Shown here piece by piece: positions 27,482 to 35,865 of a DNA stretch of 64,000 bases. How positions within the stretch are numbered: position 1 is the stretch's first letter; each line of letters begins with the position of its first letter. The position numbers were made by a program, and so were the translations under genes. The notes under the pieces were generated by a model. That model did not search any database. It was not told the origin of the DNA and saw nothing but the letters and a program-made list of their open reading frames with translations. Source of the DNA: Paludibacterium yongneupense DSM 18731 (GTDB lineage: Bacteria > Pseudomonadota > Gammaproteobacteria > Burkholderiales > Chromobacteriaceae); assembly GCF_000422925.1 (NCBI RefSeq), contig NZ_AUGZ01000018.1:53344-117343 (forward strand), in the 5' to 3' direction.

Positions 27482-27509
27482 GATTTTCACCCCTTTTAGC
27501 GCTCCAAAC

Positions 27510-27803
27510 ATGATGAACACCGTTACCCCGAATGCCGCTCCTTCCGACCCCGCTCTCACGCGCGAAGTCGCCGCCCTTCTGGTGGAGGCATTGAACCTGG
27601 AGATGGACCCGGCCGCAATCGATCCCTCCGCCCCCTTATACGGCGACGGGCTCGGACTCGACTCCGTCGACATCCTCGAACTGGCGCTGGTCGTATCCAA
27701 GCAGTACGGCTTCCAGCTTCGCTCCGACAGCGAGGACAATGCCACCATTTTCAGTTCGCTCGCCAATCTGGTCCGTCACATCGCCGCTCAGCGCACCCGA
27801 TGA
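27510..27803 (+). CDS. Acyl carrier protein, ApeE/F type
   Basis: 97 residues, slightly longer than primary-metabolism ACP. The phosphopantetheine serine is S52 in GLDSVDILEL. Two adjacent ATGs (27510, 27513) are possible. It carries the growing polyene. APE systems usually encode two ACPs; only this one is found here. Starts the + operon and is followed 30 bases later by the AMP-ligase. Confidence 0.9.
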   Translation: MMNTVTPNAAPSDPALTREVAALLVEALNLEMDPAAIDPSAPLYGDGLGLDSVDILELALVVSKQYGFQLRSDSEDNATIFSSLANLVRHIAAQRTR

Positions 27804-27833
27804 GTCTGGCCGTGCCTGCATCCAGCACCGCCC

Positions 27834-29186
27834 ATGACCGCTAATCCGATTCCACTGCTCGCTCACCGCGACCTGGACGATGTCGTCGCCTACCGGGCTG
27901 GCGCCGCGGTCACGCTGCGCCACTTTCTGGCCGACATCGAACGCGTCGCTCGCCTGCTGCCCGACAGCCGGTTCATGGTCAATACCTGTGTCGACCGTTA
28001 TCGCTTCGCCGTCGCTCTGGCGGCGGCCATCGTGTCCGGCCGCATCTGTCTGCTGCCGGCGGCGCTGACCGCAGAAAACGGCAGACAGCTGCGCCGGCTC
28101 GCGCCGGACGTCATTTGCCTGAGCGACGAGACAGAAGACCGGCTCGGTCTGCCGCGCCTCGCCTATCCCGATGGCGAGGTTGCGGCCGACTGGCAAGGCC
28201 CGATTCCGCAGATAGACGGCGCGCGCGAAGTCGCCTGGGTCTTCACCTCCGGTTCCACCGGCGAGCCGCAGCCGCATCGCAAGACCTGGGATATGCTGGT
28301 GCAGGGGGTGAGAGGCGGCGCCGATCTGCTCGGCCTCGATGCCGCCCGCCCGCATGCGATCATCGGCACCGTACCGGCCCAGCATATGTTCGGCTTTGAA
28401 ACGACGGTATTGATGGCCTGGCAGGCGGGAGCCGCGTTCAGCGCGGAACGTCCGTTCTTCCCGGCCGACATCTGTCGACAGCTGGATGCGCTGCCGCGTC
28501 CGCGCCTGCTGGTGATCACGCCTTTTCATCTGCGCGCGCTACTCGACGCCGGGCTGCCGCTCCCCGCGGTCGACCTGGTGCTGTCCGCCACCGCCCCGCT
28601 GTCGCAAGCACTGGCGCGGGAAGCGGAAGCGGTCTGCCGGGCACCTTTGCTGGAAATCTACGGCAGCACCGAAACCGGCCAGATCGCTCAGCGGCGGCCG
28701 GCCCAGGATGAGCAATGGCGGCTCTACCCGGGCATCCGCCTGCATGAACTCGACAGCGGCACCCGTGTCAGCGGCGCCCACCTGGGCCAGGGATGCATAC
28801 TCAACGATCGCGTCCGCCTGGGCGATGACGACCGCTTTCTGCTGCTCGGTCGCAATGCCGACTTGATCAATATCGCAGGCAAACGCAACTCGCTGGCCTA
28901 TCTCGATCAGCAACTGCGAACGATTCCCGGCGTGCTGGATGGAGCCTTCTTCATGCCGCAGAACGAAGTCCCCGACGGGGTGACGCGCCTGACCGCCGTG
29001 GTGGCCGCACCCGGCCTCGATGCCGCGGCGGTTCTGGCGGCCTTGCGGCAACGCATCGACCCGGTTTTTCTGCCACGCCCGCTGATTTTCGTCGCCGCCC
29101 TGCCGCGCAACGCCAGCGGCAAACTGCCGCTGGCCGCGCTCTGGGCGCTGGCGGCAACGGCCAGGGCCGAGGAACACGCAGGATGA
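27834..29186 (+). CDS. AMP-dependent acyl-activating enzyme, ApeH-like
   Basis: 450 residues of the ANL superfamily. The AMP-binding P-loop is FTSGSTGEPQPHRK (about 140-153); the A5 motif is EIYGSTETGQIAQRR (about 280); RLGDDDRFLLLGRNADLINIAGKRNS is the hinge; the catalytic Lys lies in RNASGKLPLA near the end. In APE biosynthesis ApeH loads the aryl starter (such as 4-hydroxybenzoate or an analogue) onto an ACP. Its stop overlaps the next start (ATGA). Confidence 0.87.
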   Translation: MTANPIPLLAHRDLDDVVAYRAGAAVTLRHFLADIERVARLLPDSRFMVNTCVDRYRFAVALAAAIVSGRICLLPAALTAENGRQLRRLAPDVICLSDETEDRLGLPRLAYPDGEVAADWQGPIPQIDGAREVAWVFTSGSTGEPQPHRKTWDMLVQGVRGGADLLGLDAARPHAIIGTVPAQHMFGFETTVLMAWQAGAAFSAERPFFPADICRQLDALPRPRLLVITPFHLRALLDAGLPLPAVDLVLSATAPLSQALAREAEAVCRAPLLEIYGSTETGQIAQRRPAQDEQWRLYPGIRLHELDSGTRVSGAHLGQGCILNDRVRLGDDDRFLLLGRNADLINIAGKRNSLAYLDQQLRTIPGVLDGAFFMPQNEVPDGVTRLTAVVAAPGLDAAAVLAALRQRIDPVFLPRPLIFVAALPRNASGKLPLAALWALAATARAEEHAG

Positions 29187-29497
29187 TCCCCTCCTTTCCC
29201 GATACGCGGTTGAGCTTCCCGCACGACCACCCGGCTTTTGCCGGGCACTTTCCCGGCCATCCGGTCGTGCCGGGCGTGCTGCTATTGTCCGCGGCGATCG
29301 ATAGCATCCAGGCCGCCACCGGCCGCAAGGTGACGCAAGTCACTGCCGCCAAATTCCTCAACCCGGTCGGGCCGGGTGTGGAACTCTGCCTGAGCGTGCG
29401 CGCAGGACCGGGGCAGCGCCTGCTGTTCGATATCGCAGCGCAGGAGCTCAAGATCGCCAGCGGCAGCCTGTCCCTGGCACCGGAGGATGGCCGATGA
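29183..29497 (+). CDS. Hot-dog 3-hydroxyacyl-ACP dehydratase, ApeI-like
   Basis: 104 residues, a single hot-dog unit. HPAFAGHFPGHPVVPGVLLL (about 15-34) is the FabZ-like active-site signature with the catalytic His. It likely pairs with the ApeP-like protein at 24850 to dehydrate the growing chain. It overlaps both neighbours by 4 bases. Confidence 0.87.
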   Translation: MIPSFPDTRLSFPHDHPAFAGHFPGHPVVPGVLLLSAAIDSIQAATGRKVTQVTAAKFLNPVGPGVELCLSVRAGPGQRLLFDIAAQELKIASGSLSLAPEDGR

Positions 29498-30429
29498 CAT
29501 CGCCTGCCGCCGCCTGGCGCACCCGCGACGAGCGCGGCAGCTTGACCATGCTGCGTCTGATGACCTGGATTTCCCTGCAGCTCGGTCGTCCGGTCGGACG
29601 CGCGGTCCTGCGTCTGGTCACCGCCTACTTCATGGCAACCAACCGCGAAGCGCGAGCGGCGTCGCGAGCCTACCTGGCGCGCGTACTGCAACGCGAAATA
29701 CGCCACACCGACGTCTATCGGCACCTGCTGACCTTTGCCAGCACGGTGCACGACCGCGTCTACTTGCTCAACGACCGTTTCGACCTCTTCGACGTCGAGG
29801 TCGAAGGCGAGGACATCATCGCCGGGCTGGTGGCGGAGCGCCGCGGAGCCTTCTTGCTCGGTTCGCACCACGGCAGTTTCGAGATCATCCGCACCCAGGG
29901 CCGACGCTGCCCCGATCTTCGCATCGCCCTGATGATGTATTCTGACAACGCGCGCAAAATCAATGCCGCCCTCGACGGCATCAATCCAGGCGCCCGGCCC
30001 GACATCATAGAGCTAGGCCATATCAATGCCATGCTCCAGGCACGCGAACGCCTGGACGATGGCGTGGTCATAGGCATGCTGGGCGACCGTAGCCTGGCCG
30101 AAGAAGAAGGCGTGACCCTTCCCTTCCTGGGCGAGAATGCGCGCTTCCCCTCGGGGCCGCTGCGCATCGCCGCCTTGTTGCGCCGCCCGGTCGTTTTCAT
30201 GTCCGGCATTTATCTCGGCGGCAACCGCTACCGGGTGCGCTTCGAGCAACTGGCCGATTTCAGCGTTCCCGGCCCTCGCAGTGCGGCCCTGGCCGCCGCG
30301 CAAGCGGCCTACGTCGCTGCACTCGAGCGCAATTGCCGCGCCGCGCCGTACAACTGGTTCAACTTCTTCGATTTCTGGCGCGCGCCCGTGCGCGATGCCG
30401 CAAGGACAAACGAACGCTCCCATGAATGA
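29494..30429 (+). CDS. LpxL/HtrB-type acyltransferase, ApeD-like
   Basis: 311 residues of the lysophospholipid/lipid A acyltransferase fold. The catalytic HHGSFE (HX4E-type, about 128) and GDRSLAEEEGVTLPFLGENARFPSGPLRIA are typical of LpxL-like enzymes found in APE and other polyketide clusters. A hydrophobic N-terminal part suggests inner-membrane attachment. It would acylate the lipid anchor of the polyene. It overlaps the next gene by 8 bases. Confidence 0.86.
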   Translation: MTSPAAAWRTRDERGSLTMLRLMTWISLQLGRPVGRAVLRLVTAYFMATNREARAASRAYLARVLQREIRHTDVYRHLLTFASTVHDRVYLLNDRFDLFDVEVEGEDIIAGLVAERRGAFLLGSHHGSFEIIRTQGRRCPDLRIALMMYSDNARKINAALDGINPGARPDIIELGHINAMLQARERLDDGVVIGMLGDRSLAEEEGVTLPFLGENARFPSGPLRIAALLRRPVVFMSGIYLGGNRYRVRFEQLADFSVPGPRSAALAAAQAAYVAALERNCRAAPYNWFNFFDFWRAPVRDAARTNERSHE

Positions 30430-31030
30430 CTCCACCAGCCTGCTCCGCCGCGTCTTCCGCCGCCGTGCGCTGCCCTTCATCCTGCTACTGCTGGCCGCCC
30501 ATGCCGGCGCTGCCGGCTTCGACATCGCCCAACTGATGCAGACCCTCGCGCAAACCCGCGGCGCGCAAGCCACGTTTGTCGAAAAGAAATACATCGCCAT
30601 TCTCGACCGCCCGATCGAATCGTCGGGCGAACTCGTCTATCAGGCGCCCGGCCACCTGGAAAAACGCACCTTGCGTCCCAAAGCGGAAGACATGATCCTG
30701 GATGGCCACGAGTTGACCTTCATCCGCGGCAAGCAGCGCCGCAGCATGCAATTGCAGGACTACCCGCAGATCGCCGCCTTCACCGACAGCATACGCGGCA
30801 CGATGGCCGGGGATCGCAAGGCGCTCGAACGCCTGTTCCGGCTTGAACTGGAAGGCGGCCCCGAACGTTGGCAGTTGTCGTTGACGCCGACGGATTCGGG
30901 TTCCGGCGCCAGCGCCTACGTCCAGCGCATCCGCATCGGCGGCTCACGCGATAACGTCACCAGCATCGAGATCGTGCAGAAGGACGGCGACCGTTCGGTC
31001 ATGACCATCACCCGGAGCCCGGCGCCATGA
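30422..31030 (+). CDS. LolA-like outer-membrane carrier protein, ApeL-like
   Basis: 202 residues from the ATG at 30422. Signal peptide with a basic start and LPFILLLLAAHAGA, cleavage near AGA-A. The rest shows the LolA-like pattern: a long helix (QLMQTLAQTRGAQATFVEKKY) followed by beta strands (GELVYQAPGHLEKRTLRPKAEDMILDG). In APE loci this protein is proposed to carry the polyene lipid across the periplasm. It ends in an ATGA overlap with the exporter. Confidence 0.85.
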   Translation: MNDSTSLLRRVFRRRALPFILLLLAAHAGAAGFDIAQLMQTLAQTRGAQATFVEKKYIAILDRPIESSGELVYQAPGHLEKRTLRPKAEDMILDGHELTFIRGKQRRSMQLQDYPQIAAFTDSIRGTMAGDRKALERLFRLELEGGPERWQLSLTPTDSGSGASAYVQRIRIGGSRDNVTSIEIVQKDGDRSVMTITRSPAP

Positions 31031-33354
31031 GACTGACGCGGCGCGGCATCCTCGCCCTGTGGCTCGCCTTTGTCCTCGCCTGTGCCGCTGTCGTCGCACA
31101 AACGCGGGTAAGCACCGATATGTCGGCCTTCCTGCCGCAACGGCCGACGCCGGAACAGCGCATCCTGGTCGATCAGTTGCGCGAAGGCGTGCTGTCGCGG
31201 CTGGTCCTGGTCGGCATCGAGGGTGCCGACGCGCCGACGCGCGCGAAGATCTCGCGGGCGATGGCCGCCCGCCTGCGCGGCGACCCCGATTTCAGCGCGG
31301 TAGCCAATGGCGAACCGGTTGGACTCGAGCGCGAGCGTGCGCTGTTGTTCTCGCACCGCTATCTGCTCAGCCCCGCCGTAGACGCCGCGCATTTCAGCCG
31401 CGGCGGCCTGCACGCCGCCCTTTCCGACAGCATAGATCTGATCGCGTCCCCGCTGGGCATGATGGTCAAACCCTTGCTGCCGCGCGACCCGAGCGGCGAA
31501 CTGATACAGATAATCTCCCGGCTAGGCACCGGCCAGCAGGCGATGAGCGGCGACGGCGTCTGGATTTCGCGCGACGGGCAGCGTGCCGTGTTGCTTGCGC
31601 ATACGCGCGCCTCCGGCGCCGACATCGATGCACAGCAGCGGGCGGTCGGCCACCTGCGCGCCGCCTTCGAACAGGCGCGCACGGCCAGCGGCGCCCAGGG
31701 CGTCGCGCTGCAAATGAGCGGACCCGGCGTCTTCGCCGTCACCTCGCGCGCGACGATAGAACACGAGGCGCTGCGTCTGTCCGCCCTCGGCGCGGTCTTG
31801 GTGATCGCCCTGCTGCTGCTGCTCTACCGCTCGTTCACCGCCCTGCTGCTCGGCATTCTGCCTGTCGCCTGCGGAGCGCTGGCCGGCGTTGCCGCCGTCA
31901 GCCTCGGCTTCGGCACGGTGCATGGTCTGACCCTAGGCTTCGGCACCACCCTGATCGGCGAGGCGGTCGATTACTCGATTTATCTGTTCGTCCAGAGCGA
32001 ACGGCGCAAGACAGGCAACTGGATAGCCGACTTCTGGCCAACGATCCGCCTCGGCGTGCTGACCTCGGTGATCGGCTTCGCCTCGCTGCTGTTTTCCGGG
32101 TTTCCTGGACTCGCCCAGCTAGGCCTGTATTCGATCGCCGGGCTGTCGACCGCTGCGCTGGTCACGCGCCATATACTGCCCTTGCTGCTGCCGGACGGCT
32201 TCAAGGTACGCGACACCACCCCTCTCGGGCGGCGCCTGGTCTCTGCCCTGAGCCGGGCGCCCGCGCTGCGGCCGCTTGTCGCGGTGCTGGCGCTGGCGGC
32301 CATCGCCGTTCTGGTCCAGCACCGTGACACGATATGGAACGACCAGCTGTCATCGCTCAGTCCCGTCCCTGCTGCCGATATGGCGCTCGACGCACGGCTG
32401 CGCGCCGACCTTGGCGCCCCCGATACCCGACTGCTCGTGGTCATTCCCGCCCCATCGCGCGAAGCGGCGCTGATCGGAGCCGAGCAGGCCGCCAGTCGCT
32501 TGCAACCCCTGGTCGACGCGGGAGTGCTGGCAGGATTCGACACTCCGGCGAAATACCTGCCCAGCCAGCGCACCCAATGGCAGCGCCGGGCGGCGCTGCC
32601 CGCACCCGACGTCCTGCGCGAGCGTCTGAACGAGGCGACGCAGGACCTTCCGCTCAAGGCGGAACGCCTGGCCGGCTTTCTGAGCGATGTCGAGGCCGCA
32701 CGCCGGGCACCGCTGCTCGACCGTGCCGATCTGGACGGCAGCACGCTGGCGCTGGCGGTAGACGCCCTGCTGCAAGGGCGCGGGACGCACTGGAGCGCGC
32801 TGCTGCCGCTGCGCGCCCCTCCCGGACGCGACATCGACAGCAGCCGGGTGCGCGCGGCGATCAACGGACTGCCCGGGCAGCCTCTGCTGCTCGATATCAA
32901 GAATGAGACCAACCGACTCTACGGCGGTTATCTGCGCGAGGCCATCGTACTGTCGTGTTCCGGACTGGGGGGCATAGTCGTGCTGCTCTCGGTCGCCCTG
33001 CGCGATGCGCGCCGCGTGCTCGGTATCGTTGCGCCGCTGGCCATCGCGGTGCTGCTGGTCACGGCGGGACTCGTGCTGGCCGGCGTGCAACTGACCATTC
33101 TGCATCTGGTCGGCATGCTGCTGATTGTCGCCGTTGGCTCGAACTACGCTTTATTCTTCGACCGCCGCGCCGATGCCGGACAGGCCCGTACCCTGGCCTC
33201 GCTGCTGTTTGCCAATCTGGCGACCGTTTCCGGTTTCGGCCTGCTCGCCGCCTCCAGCGTGCCCGTATTGCAGGCGCTGGGCGACACGGTCGGTCCCGGC
33301 GCCATCCTGGCGCTGCTGCTGTCAGCCATCATGGCCCGCCGATGCATATACTGA
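31027..33354 (+). CDS. MMPL/RND-family exporter, ApeM-like
   Basis: 775 residues with about 12 membrane spans in two halves, each half beginning with one span and a large periplasmic loop. The first cluster of spans is about 235-400 (LGAVLVIALLLLLYRSF; FGTTLIGEAVDYSIYLFVQSERR), the second about 640-775. This is the form of the exporter coded beside the LolA-like gene in APE loci. It would move the polyene lipid out of the inner membrane. It overlaps the hydrolase gene by 13 bases. Confidence 0.87.
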   Translation: MRLTRRGILALWLAFVLACAAVVAQTRVSTDMSAFLPQRPTPEQRILVDQLREGVLSRLVLVGIEGADAPTRAKISRAMAARLRGDPDFSAVANGEPVGLERERALLFSHRYLLSPAVDAAHFSRGGLHAALSDSIDLIASPLGMMVKPLLPRDPSGELIQIISRLGTGQQAMSGDGVWISRDGQRAVLLAHTRASGADIDAQQRAVGHLRAAFEQARTASGAQGVALQMSGPGVFAVTSRATIEHEALRLSALGAVLVIALLLLLYRSFTALLLGILPVACGALAGVAAVSLGFGTVHGLTLGFGTTLIGEAVDYSIYLFVQSERRKTGNWIADFWPTIRLGVLTSVIGFASLLFSGFPGLAQLGLYSIAGLSTAALVTRHILPLLLPDGFKVRDTTPLGRRLVSALSRAPALRPLVAVLALAAIAVLVQHRDTIWNDQLSSLSPVPAADMALDARLRADLGAPDTRLLVVIPAPSREAALIGAEQAASRLQPLVDAGVLAGFDTPAKYLPSQRTQWQRRAALPAPDVLRERLNEATQDLPLKAERLAGFLSDVEAARRAPLLDRADLDGSTLALAVDALLQGRGTHWSALLPLRAPPGRDIDSSRVRAAINGLPGQPLLLDIKNETNRLYGGYLREAIVLSCSGLGGIVVLLSVALRDARRVLGIVAPLAIAVLLVTAGLVLAGVQLTILHLVGMLLIVAVGSNYALFFDRRADAGQARTLASLLFANLATVSGFGLLAASSVPVLQALGDTVGPGAILALLLSAIMARRCIY

Positions 33355-33980
33355 AACTCGACGCGACGCCGCAGCGCCGCTCGGATACGCTCATGATCCT
33401 GTTGCCCGGCGCCTGGCAGGCACCGGATGACTTCCTCGAAAACGGCTTCGCCGCCGCCCTGCACGAGGGCATGCGGGGCGCCGATATCTGGCTGCCCGCG
33501 CTCGCGCCGCAGGCGATGGAAAGCGCCGATGCACTCGCCCGGCTCGATGCCGAGGTGATGCTGCCCGCACGCGCGGCCGGCTACAGGATCTGGCTGGCCG
33601 GAATATCCATGGGCGGCCTGCTTGCACTCGGCGCCGCCGCGCTCGACCCGACCTCGCTGGCAGGCGTGTGCCTGCTCGCCCCCTACCCCGGCAACCGTCT
33701 GCTCACGCGCGAGATCGCCGCCGCCGGCGGCCCCGCCCGCTGGAGCGGCGGAGCAGAAGACGACGACGAACGCCGCGTCTGGCGCTGGCTCGGACAGCAG
33801 CGCGAACTGCCGTTATACCTGGGTTTCGGCCGCGACGACCGCTTCGCGGACGGACTGGAACTCATGGCCGCCACCTTGCCGCCGGCACGGGTTGAACGCA
33901 TCGCAGGCGGTCACGACTGGCCGACCTGGAGCCGTCTGTGGCCACGGATGCTGGCCACGATAAAGCGCGAGCAGCCATGA
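33342..33980 (+). CDS. Alpha/beta hydrolase in the aryl-polyene operon
   Basis: 212 residues from the ATG at 33342, which lies within the last codons of the exporter gene. The nucleophile elbow is GISMGG (Ser near 89), with acid and His candidates in GFGRDDRFADG and GGHDWPTW. No signal peptide is seen, so it acts in the cytoplasm. Inference: it may release the chain in place of the hot-dog ApeK thioesterase, which is absent here. Esterase or thioesterase activity cannot be told apart from sequence. Confidence 0.8.
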   Translation: MHILKLDATPQRRSDTLMILLPGAWQAPDDFLENGFAAALHEGMRGADIWLPALAPQAMESADALARLDAEVMLPARAAGYRIWLAGISMGGLLALGAAALDPTSLAGVCLLAPYPGNRLLTREIAAAGGPARWSGGAEDDDERRVWRWLGQQRELPLYLGFGRDDRFADGLELMAATLPPARVERIAGGHDWPTWSRLWPRMLATIKREQP

Positions 33981-34768
33981 AGCGGCCGCGCTGGCGGCCG
34001 GCGCCGCTGCTGCTCGGCTCCGCCTGCTGCCACCTGCTCTGCGTGCCGGCCCTCATCCTGTGGCCACGCCACTGGCCGTGGCCGGTCGCGGCACTGCTCA
34101 TCGATCACCTCCTGCTGGCCGGCGCCGGCCTGTGGCCGCGTTCACAGACGCTCGGCACCAACTGGACACGCCTGCCGACACCACAAGCGGTGGCGATCAC
34201 CATAGACGACGGTCCCGACCCCGAAGTCACCCCGCTCGTGCTCGACATCCTGCACCGGCATCGCGCCCACGCCACTTTTTTCTGTATCGGCGAACGCGCG
34301 CGGCGCCATCCCGAGCTCATAGCCGCCATCATGGCTGCCGGACACGCCGTGGAAAGCCACAGCCAACGCCATCGCCTGGATTTTTCCCTGCTCGGCCCGG
34401 TGCGCATGGCGCGCGAAATCGACGAGGCACAACACACGCTGGCCCGCCTGTCCGGGCAGACGCCGCTCTTCTTCCGGGCCCCGGCCGGACTGCGCAACCC
34501 CTGGCTCGACCCGCTGCTATCCGCGCGCGGCCTGCTTCTGGCCAGTTGGACGCGGCGCGGCTACGATACGCGCGAAGTCTCGGCCGAACGGGTAACAGCC
34601 CGTTTGTTGCACCGACTACGGGGAGGGGATATCCTTCTGCTGCATGACGGCAATGCCGCCCGCACCGCGCAAGGCACCCCGGTGATCGTCGCCGTTTTGC
34701 CGCGCGTGCTGGACGAATTGGCCCGCTCCGGTCTGGAGACCGTGACGCTGCGGTCACAACTTGAATAA
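33977..34768 (+). CDS. Membrane-anchored polysaccharide deacetylase (NodB homology)
   Basis: 263 residues from the ATG at 33977 (ATGA overlap with the hydrolase stop). Two hydrophobic segments (about 10-30 and 35-52) precede a NodB domain: ITIDDGPD (motif 1), HSQRH (motif 2 metal ligands), FFRAPAG (motif 3), and ILLLHDG (motif 5). It would remove acetyl groups from an N-acetylated sugar, facing the periplasm. With the glycosyltransferase at 24102 it could tailor a hexosamine head of the polyene lipid; this is inference. Confidence 0.85.
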   Translation: MKRPRWRPAPLLLGSACCHLLCVPALILWPRHWPWPVAALLIDHLLLAGAGLWPRSQTLGTNWTRLPTPQAVAITIDDGPDPEVTPLVLDILHRHRAHATFFCIGERARRHPELIAAIMAAGHAVESHSQRHRLDFSLLGPVRMAREIDEAQHTLARLSGQTPLFFRAPAGLRNPWLDPLLSARGLLLASWTRRGYDTREVSAERVTARLLHRLRGGDILLLHDGNAARTAQGTPVIVAVLPRVLDELARSGLETVTLRSQLE

Positions 34769-34778
34769 GGGAGCCCCC

Positions 34779-35108
34779 ATGGCGAAATCGATGCGCAACA
34801 CGCTGTTCGCCCTCGCGCTATCCGCACTTCTGGCCGCACCGGCCTATAGCGAGGATGCCCCAGCGGCGCCCCAGAACGAATCCACCCTGTCGCAGGACGC
34901 CCACGTGGCGGGCCAGGACATCAAGCGCGGCGTCGTGCGCATTGGACACGGCATCCACAAGGCCGCCAGCGAAGTCGGCCATGAGGTCAAGCGCGGTGCG
35001 ACGGCAGTCGGCCACGGCTTCCGCGACGCAGCCAGGAATGTGAGCGCAGGCGTGCACCGGGCCTTCCACCGCGACGGCTCGGCCGCTCCGGTGGAAACGG
35101 CCCAGTAA
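34779..35108 (+). CDS. Small secreted amphipathic protein of unknown function
   Basis: 109 residues from the ATG at 34779, which has AAGGGAG upstream. A signal peptide (MRNTLFALALSALLAAPAYS) is followed by a polar linker and then a helix-rich part with an 11- to 12-residue period of small residues, His and Arg/Lys (GHGIHKAASEVGHEVKRG, AVGHGFRDAARNVSAGVHRAF). It resembles LEA-like or apolipoprotein-like helices but matches no family I recognise. It begins 11 bases after the deacetylase stop and may be the last gene of the APE operon. Confidence 0.75.
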   Translation: MAKSMRNTLFALALSALLAAPAYSEDAPAAPQNESTLSQDAHVAGQDIKRGVVRIGHGIHKAASEVGHEVKRGATAVGHGFRDAARNVSAGVHRAFHRDGSAAPVETAQ

Positions 35109-35121
35109 GCAAGCGGTCCGT

Positions 35122-35787
35122 TCAAGCGCGGCGGTCGAACAGCGCGCGGGCGGAGCGCATGGCCTGCGCCAGCGTCTGCTGCGCCACGTGCGGAAACCGG
35201 CGTCGGCGCAGCGCGTATTCGCAGGCAAACATGGCGGCGAGTAGCGGAAAATACAGCAGATTGGCGAAGGTGGACCACACCCAGACCGGCGCGGCAAAGA
35301 ACAATAGCGTGGACAGCGCGGTAATCGTCGCGAAAAACAGCGTCCAGGCAAGAGTCACCCCGCGCGTATAACGGTCCATCCGCGGACTCTGCGCCTCGCC
35401 CAGCATGCGGGAAAACCGCGTACAGATCGGCAATGCCCCCGGCAGCAGCGTCAAGCCGAACACCATGCCCAAGGCCCCGTTGGTCCCTGCATTTTGTATG
35501 AAATACACCCAGTTGAAATGACGTTCGACCAGGGGAAATACGCGCCACATCCCCGCTATCGCCAGGACGGTGCCCAATAGCGCCGCACCGCGCCAGCGCG
35601 TGCGCCAGCCCGCGAGCAGCCCGACCGCCAGCATCGGCGCAATGGCGAATACCGCCCCCATGGCACTGTTGGCCAGCGCCACCGTAGTGAAGTGGGAGAA
35701 TACCGGATAGGCGGCAAACGAGAGCGCCGCCAGGGCCGGGCGCCAGGCGTGCGCAAGGCGGGAGGACGCGGGTTTGGGTTCGCTCAC
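35122..35787 (-). CDS. COG4648-type membrane protein, ApeG-like
   Basis: 221 residues with five to six membrane spans. The pattern FIQNAGTNGALGMVFGLTLLPG.. CTRFSRML..RYTRGVTLAWTLFF..FANLLYFPLLAAMFACEY is characteristic of the COG4648 proteins found in APE loci, sometimes mislabelled ketosynthase. Function is unknown. It reads toward the end of the + operon, separated by 13 bases, so it is transcribed on its own. Confidence 0.78.
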   Translation of the reverse strand: MSEPKPASSRLAHAWRPALAALSFAAYPVFSHFTTVALANSAMGAVFAIAPMLAVGLLAGWRTRWRGAALLGTVLAIAGMWRVFPLVERHFNWVYFIQNAGTNGALGMVFGLTLLPGALPICTRFSRMLGEAQSPRMDRYTRGVTLAWTLFFATITALSTLLFFAAPVWVWSTFANLLYFPLLAAMFACEYALRRRRFPHVAQQTLAQAMRSARALFDRRA

Positions 35788-35865
35788 GCGGTATCCATCC
35801 TGAAGTAAGGGTCCGGCCCGGATTCTAACAGCGCACCGCGGCGAAAGGAAACGGCACGCTCCGCC

